Source of the DNA: Dictyophora rubrovolvata
Lineage: Eukaryota > Basidiomycota > Agaricomycetes > Phallales > Phallaceae
Direction of reading: 5' to 3'
NCBI GenBank assembly: GCA_029959195.1
Contig: CP114117.1
Coordinates: 2,542,001 to 2,606,000 of the forward strand
DNA: 64,000 nt
Positions within the stretch are counted from its first letter, which is position 1. Every line of letters begins with the position of its first letter. Made by a program: the position numbers and the translations under genes. Positions 60,768 to 64,000 of this stretch are shown here, one piece after another. The notes under the pieces are model-generated. The model saw only the letters and a list, made by a program, of their open reading frames with translations. It was not told where the DNA came from and did no database searches.

Positions 60768-61169
60768 CTGTCCACTAGAGGTTGATACTTCCCAACCGCT
60801 TCCCGAGTACCTTGAGCGGAGACCTTTAGTTCTGTATGATTGGAGCTCTTTAACAAGAGTTCAATAATGAAATACACGGATACATATGGCAGTGGCGAAC
60901 GCACATTGATTCCGAGGTTAAAGGAAGGAGATGAAGATCGAAAATCTGAGGCTGTGAAGCGCTTATCGATAGTGATGTCTATTTTGGGAAAATTAGTAAG
61001 GATGAATAAAATGACCTCCTATCCTCATCATTTCCTTTCTTGTTTGCTCCTTTTTCTTTCCTTTTGTACTTGTATTGATTCTAAATCCATTCTTTTGCGT
61101 TGCTCCTTTCTTTCTTTTTGTTTGTCATCGCCTTGAAATTCTTTTGTTCGCTCTTTATAATAGTATAGT

Positions 61170-61575
61170 TGTCAGGGCTACTCTCTCAGACTAGAGGGAG
61201 GGGATCCTAAGCAAGATATATTCTAGGAATAATACTAACTCACCTAGAGGGAGGGGATCCTAAGAGAACAAACTTAGGGATCCCTCCTCTAGGGCTACTA
61301 ACTATATACTATGAAAAACAGTGAAGGCCACACGCGGTCTTCGGTTCATGGACTGGGCGCAGATACGCGCCAGTCCTGGACTTTTAGCAGGGGCCTAGGC
61401 CATGGCTCTGATGAGAACGGGCACTCAGCGCCCATTGGAGGAAAAATGGGAATATAGAAGGAGAGGGAAATGCAAGAGATGGGATAGAATACAAGAAATA
61501 TGGAAATAAATAAAATAGACCAGAACTGAAGATAAATGTAGAAAAATAAGGGGACGACGCTAGCATACCCTGACA
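61170..61575 (-). mobile_element. Solo LTR-A in LTR-C copy C4
   Basis: 406 bp with perfect 5 bp duplication ATAGT (61165-61169 and 61576-61580). First subtype. Confidence 0.88.
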
Positions 61576-62127
61576 ATAGTCTCACTGACTCATATGCCCC
61601 TTTTTTTATTTTACTCGCTTTTCTCTTTGTTTCTTTTCTTCCTTATTACAAATCCGGCTCACAATTACTAATTGTGTTGCCACTCAAAGCCCAAAAACAT
61701 TCTTATTGTTCCAAAACGTATAAATACTGCATGTAAATACCTGTAACAGCAGCAATACCTACATTGGTTTGACTCAAGTTTAAGTTTGTGGTTTTTGTTT
61801 AGTATTTTTGGTTTTGCCTCTTGTCTATCTCTATGCTCACGTCTTTACCTTTGGAAAACTCTGAGACCGTACATTTCAGAGTATAAACTTGCGATCTGAG
61901 TTATCGCGATTATCGTACTTTGCCTTACAAGCAATCTTTGATTTGTTAACAATAACTGTCTTTTAGTTATTGTTGTTTGTTGTTGTTTCCATCACCTCCC
62001 CCTTTTTATTTCGCACTAAGCAGCACCTGGACTCGCTCTGCAGAGATTGACTACCTCACTCATTCTTTTCTTGTGTATTTCGCTAGGCGTATTATTTTTC
62101 CTTTTGCGCATAGTGAAGCTTACAACA

Positions 62128-63188
62128 CGCAATCATACTTGACAAGAAACTCATCAAAAAGAGCCTATTTGTTAAGTACCAATTCTTGGGTATTGATGAC
62201 GAATGTATATGTGTTAGAATCCATATCTAATAGTAATACAAACTTTACCGGGTTGGCATAGAGCATGGTCTCAACCTGAGTGAGTTGTATCACGACAGTC
62301 CTCTGAGCGTTAGCTCTACTTGTCTTGACGATGTTCGGGACCTTTGAGTCTGCGGAGGATATCATTGAGCCGAAGCTCTAGGAAATCTAGAATGATCTGT
62401 AGGAATAGATTATCGACAAGGAAGCAGAAAAAGAGTAGGTTAAAGAAGTAGTGGATCCAACACCGGAACAGCATTGTTGCTACAGACAGTTTAGATTTGG
62501 AGCATTTAGAAATGACTGAAGTGGTAATGAGTAAGAAAGACTATATTGAGATATTGAACTAGGTTCAATATTAAGTCTAAAGAGAAGTCTAGCTACGATG
62601 TATAGAAGGCTTTATATACAAGTACGCTAGAGGTTTGAATCTCAGTTCAAAATAGATAATGAACTTGAGAACGTATACATGTCATAGTAATTTGTGAGTA
62701 TCATAAGTATATGCAGGGTCGGTTTACCATGTGGCAAACATGAGGCAACAAGAACAAAGGGAAAACACATACAAGGACCTACAACTATCATAGATGATCT
62801 CATGTGTAGTTTGGAACTAGAATGTAGACCAAAGGTCTATCTGCGGCTTACTGTAAGTCCTAGGAAGACGACAGTGTCTAGGACTTTGTGAAATAGCAAT
62901 GAAGTCTGGCAAGACTTCTGGTTGTAGCATCTGCGAAGTGATTGTGATAAGATAATGCTTAAATACGATAAGATAAGGAAATAAGATAGGGAATCCATAT
63001 TGCTAGTAATGTCATGAATTCGGATCATGACACTATTCAAGGCTTTCCCATTTCTCCAACGGGACTGGGATGAACTACATGAACACATCAACAGTGCCAA
63101 CAATTATGCTGACCAGCTGATACAGGACTTAAAGTCAGCAGAGTGTGCTGAGAATGATCTAAAGGATCGGATTAGGGACCTGGAGGAC
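62128..63188 (+). mobile_element. Possible internal start of an LTR-C element, with solo LTR-B
   Basis: Immediately after the C4 LTR a short leader is interrupted by LTR-B; beyond it (63033-63188) the plus strand encodes a gag-like coiled coil (WDELHEHINSANNYADQL, then KSAECAENDL). If correct, C4 is the 5' LTR of a longer element that continues until the LTR-A at 63189. Fossil, partial. Confidence 0.45.
62170..63032 (-). mobile_element. Solo LTR-B, older copy
   Basis: 863 bp with perfect 5 bp duplication CTATT (62165-62169 and 63033-63037). It is clearly more diverged from the other three LTR-B copies than they are from each other. Confidence 0.87.
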
Positions 63189-64000
63189 TGTCAGGGTATG
63201 CTAGCATTGTCCCTTTCGTTTCTTCCATTTATCTTCGGTTCCTATCTATTTTATTTATTTCCACATTTCTCATATTTTATTCCACTCCTTGTCTTCCCCT
63301 TTCTTTTGTTACATACGGCGGTCCGGGACTATCCCAGATGTCTCCAAGAAAGTCCGGACCGCTGGGGACAGGTGGGAGATGGAATACGGAAGTACGGGAC
63401 AAGGGACTCAGCTTCAGCTTATAAGCTGCGCCTACTCGCCCAGCTTTATATATCCCTCAATTTTGGAGTGGCAGGGACTTAGAAAGTACGAGATGAGACT
63501 AATAAAGCTGATATTCAGACTAGGGATCCATAGCTGGAAACTGGGGGTTTAAATACAAGAGGGAACGGAACTACGGGAATGGGGATAAGAATAAATAAGG
63601 AAAGGTAGCATATGGTTGTACACAGCTAGGGGTGATGATTATAAAATCTTCATTCCTTATTACTAAGAGTCAGGAGCCGGTTTCCCCATAAGGAAGGTGA
63701 CAGACTTGAAGTCCGGACAGAGTACTGACAAGTACGGGATGGGATTGCTACGGAGATGCGGGGTGAGTATGGAAATAAGCGGAATGGGATTGGACTTCCA
63801 AATAAGGAAGGTGTGGCACACAGAGCGTGACATCTTTCCATAGTCCCATTCTTCTCTTCAATGAGCGCTGAGTGTCCATTCCCATCAGTGCCATGGCCTA
63901 GGCCCCAGCTAAAGATCCGGGACTGACGCGTATCCGCACCCAGTCCATGAACCAAAGGCCGCATATGACCATCGTCATTTTTCATAGTGTATAGTTAGTA
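63189..64000 (+). mobile_element. LTR-A, running off the window, interrupted by LTR-E
   Basis: Starts TGTCAGGGTATGCTAGC at 63189, is split by LTR-E (63307-63832), resumes with the CAATGAGCGCTGAG, GCCATGGCCTAGGCC and CAGTCCATGAACC blocks, and is cut by the end of the window at TATAGTTAGTA. Confidence 0.8.
63307..63832 (+). mobile_element. Solo LTR-E (526 bp)
   Basis: Runs TGTTACATACGGCGG to GAGCGTGACA with the perfect 5 bp duplication TCTTT (63302-63306 and 63833-63837). The reference copy for the LTR-E fragments at 48684 and 50409. Confidence 0.86.

Larger units (their letters stand above)
52604..62127 (+). mobile_element. LTR-C copy C4, interrupted by Gypsy-2 and a solo LTR-A
   Basis: Begins TGTCGCGCACCAAAATC. 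ORF-alpha relative at 52719-53210 (LCDLDTQYYVYF, LDPSTLLPLYP, EWFVVVNMY, VFDVSCSW) and ORF-beta relative from ~53577 (LTRSYELVWV, WWFIFHRPLL, FLFMDAP). The Gypsy-2 insertion splits beta at 54015; flanking sequence continues at 60773. A solo LTR-A lies at 61170-61575. TATAAATACTGCATG is at ~61718 and the tail ends near 62127. Without insertions it is about 2.4 kb. The most diverged copy, so probably the oldest. Broken, with few breaks apart from insertions. Confidence 0.6.

Noticed and set aside
20613-61575. LTR-A repeats as MITEs (short TGTCAGGG inverted ends)
   Set aside because: They bound Gypsy-1 and Gypsy-2, are followed by the same leader sequence in both, and make 5 bp duplications, so they are LTRs.

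Overview
The window looks like a fungal, most probably Agaricomycete (Basidiomycota), nuclear contig. The evidence is intron-dense genes with 40-80 bp GT..AG introns, a lineage-expanded family of short protein-kinase-like genes of mushroom-forming fungi, a basidiomycete-type NAPE-hydrolysing phospholipase D, a fungal tetraspanin, a CVNH lectin-like gene, and a heavy load of nested Gypsy and Copia elements. No rRNA, true tRNA or CRISPR was seen.

Layout. Bases 1-18700 are mostly host genes: kinase-like copy A (+), coiled-coil gene CC1 (-), kinase-like copy B (+), a kinase exon-1 relic (-), the tetraspanin (-), the CVNH gene (-), a ~180 bp tandem repeat, NAPE-PLD (-) and a small Ser/Tyr-rich gene (+). 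Bases 18895-20612 hold kinase pseudogene C, broken by a Mutator-like foldback element and cut off by Gypsy-1. Bases 20613-33145 are Gypsy-1 with nested LTRs, followed by part of another LTR element. Bases 33459-37130 are a Copia element with an inverted middle. Bases 38063-47572 are a second host cluster: kinase E (-), CC2 (-), kinase G (-), CC3 (-) and kinase F (+), inside a segmental duplication. From 48684 to the end the window is LTR material, including Gypsy-2, which has a clean target-site duplication.

Two things stand out. First, the kinase-like genes are repeatedly next to a second, unrecognised coiled-coil family (CC1, CC2, CC3). The three share intron positions and phases, sequence and a TATA-box promoter, and one pair (CC3/F) is divergent from a 306 bp shared upstream region. 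This resembles a duplicating two-gene module. Second, one LTR family (called LTR-C here) is unusually long, over 2 kb, and carries two conserved ORFs upstream of its TATA box; parts of it occur five times.

Host exon models were built by hand from splice signals, reading-frame phase and comparison between paralogues. LTR elements are treated as fossils and described only by extent, family, parts and nesting. LTR family letters A-F and gene labels A-G and CC1-CC3 are local names for this window.
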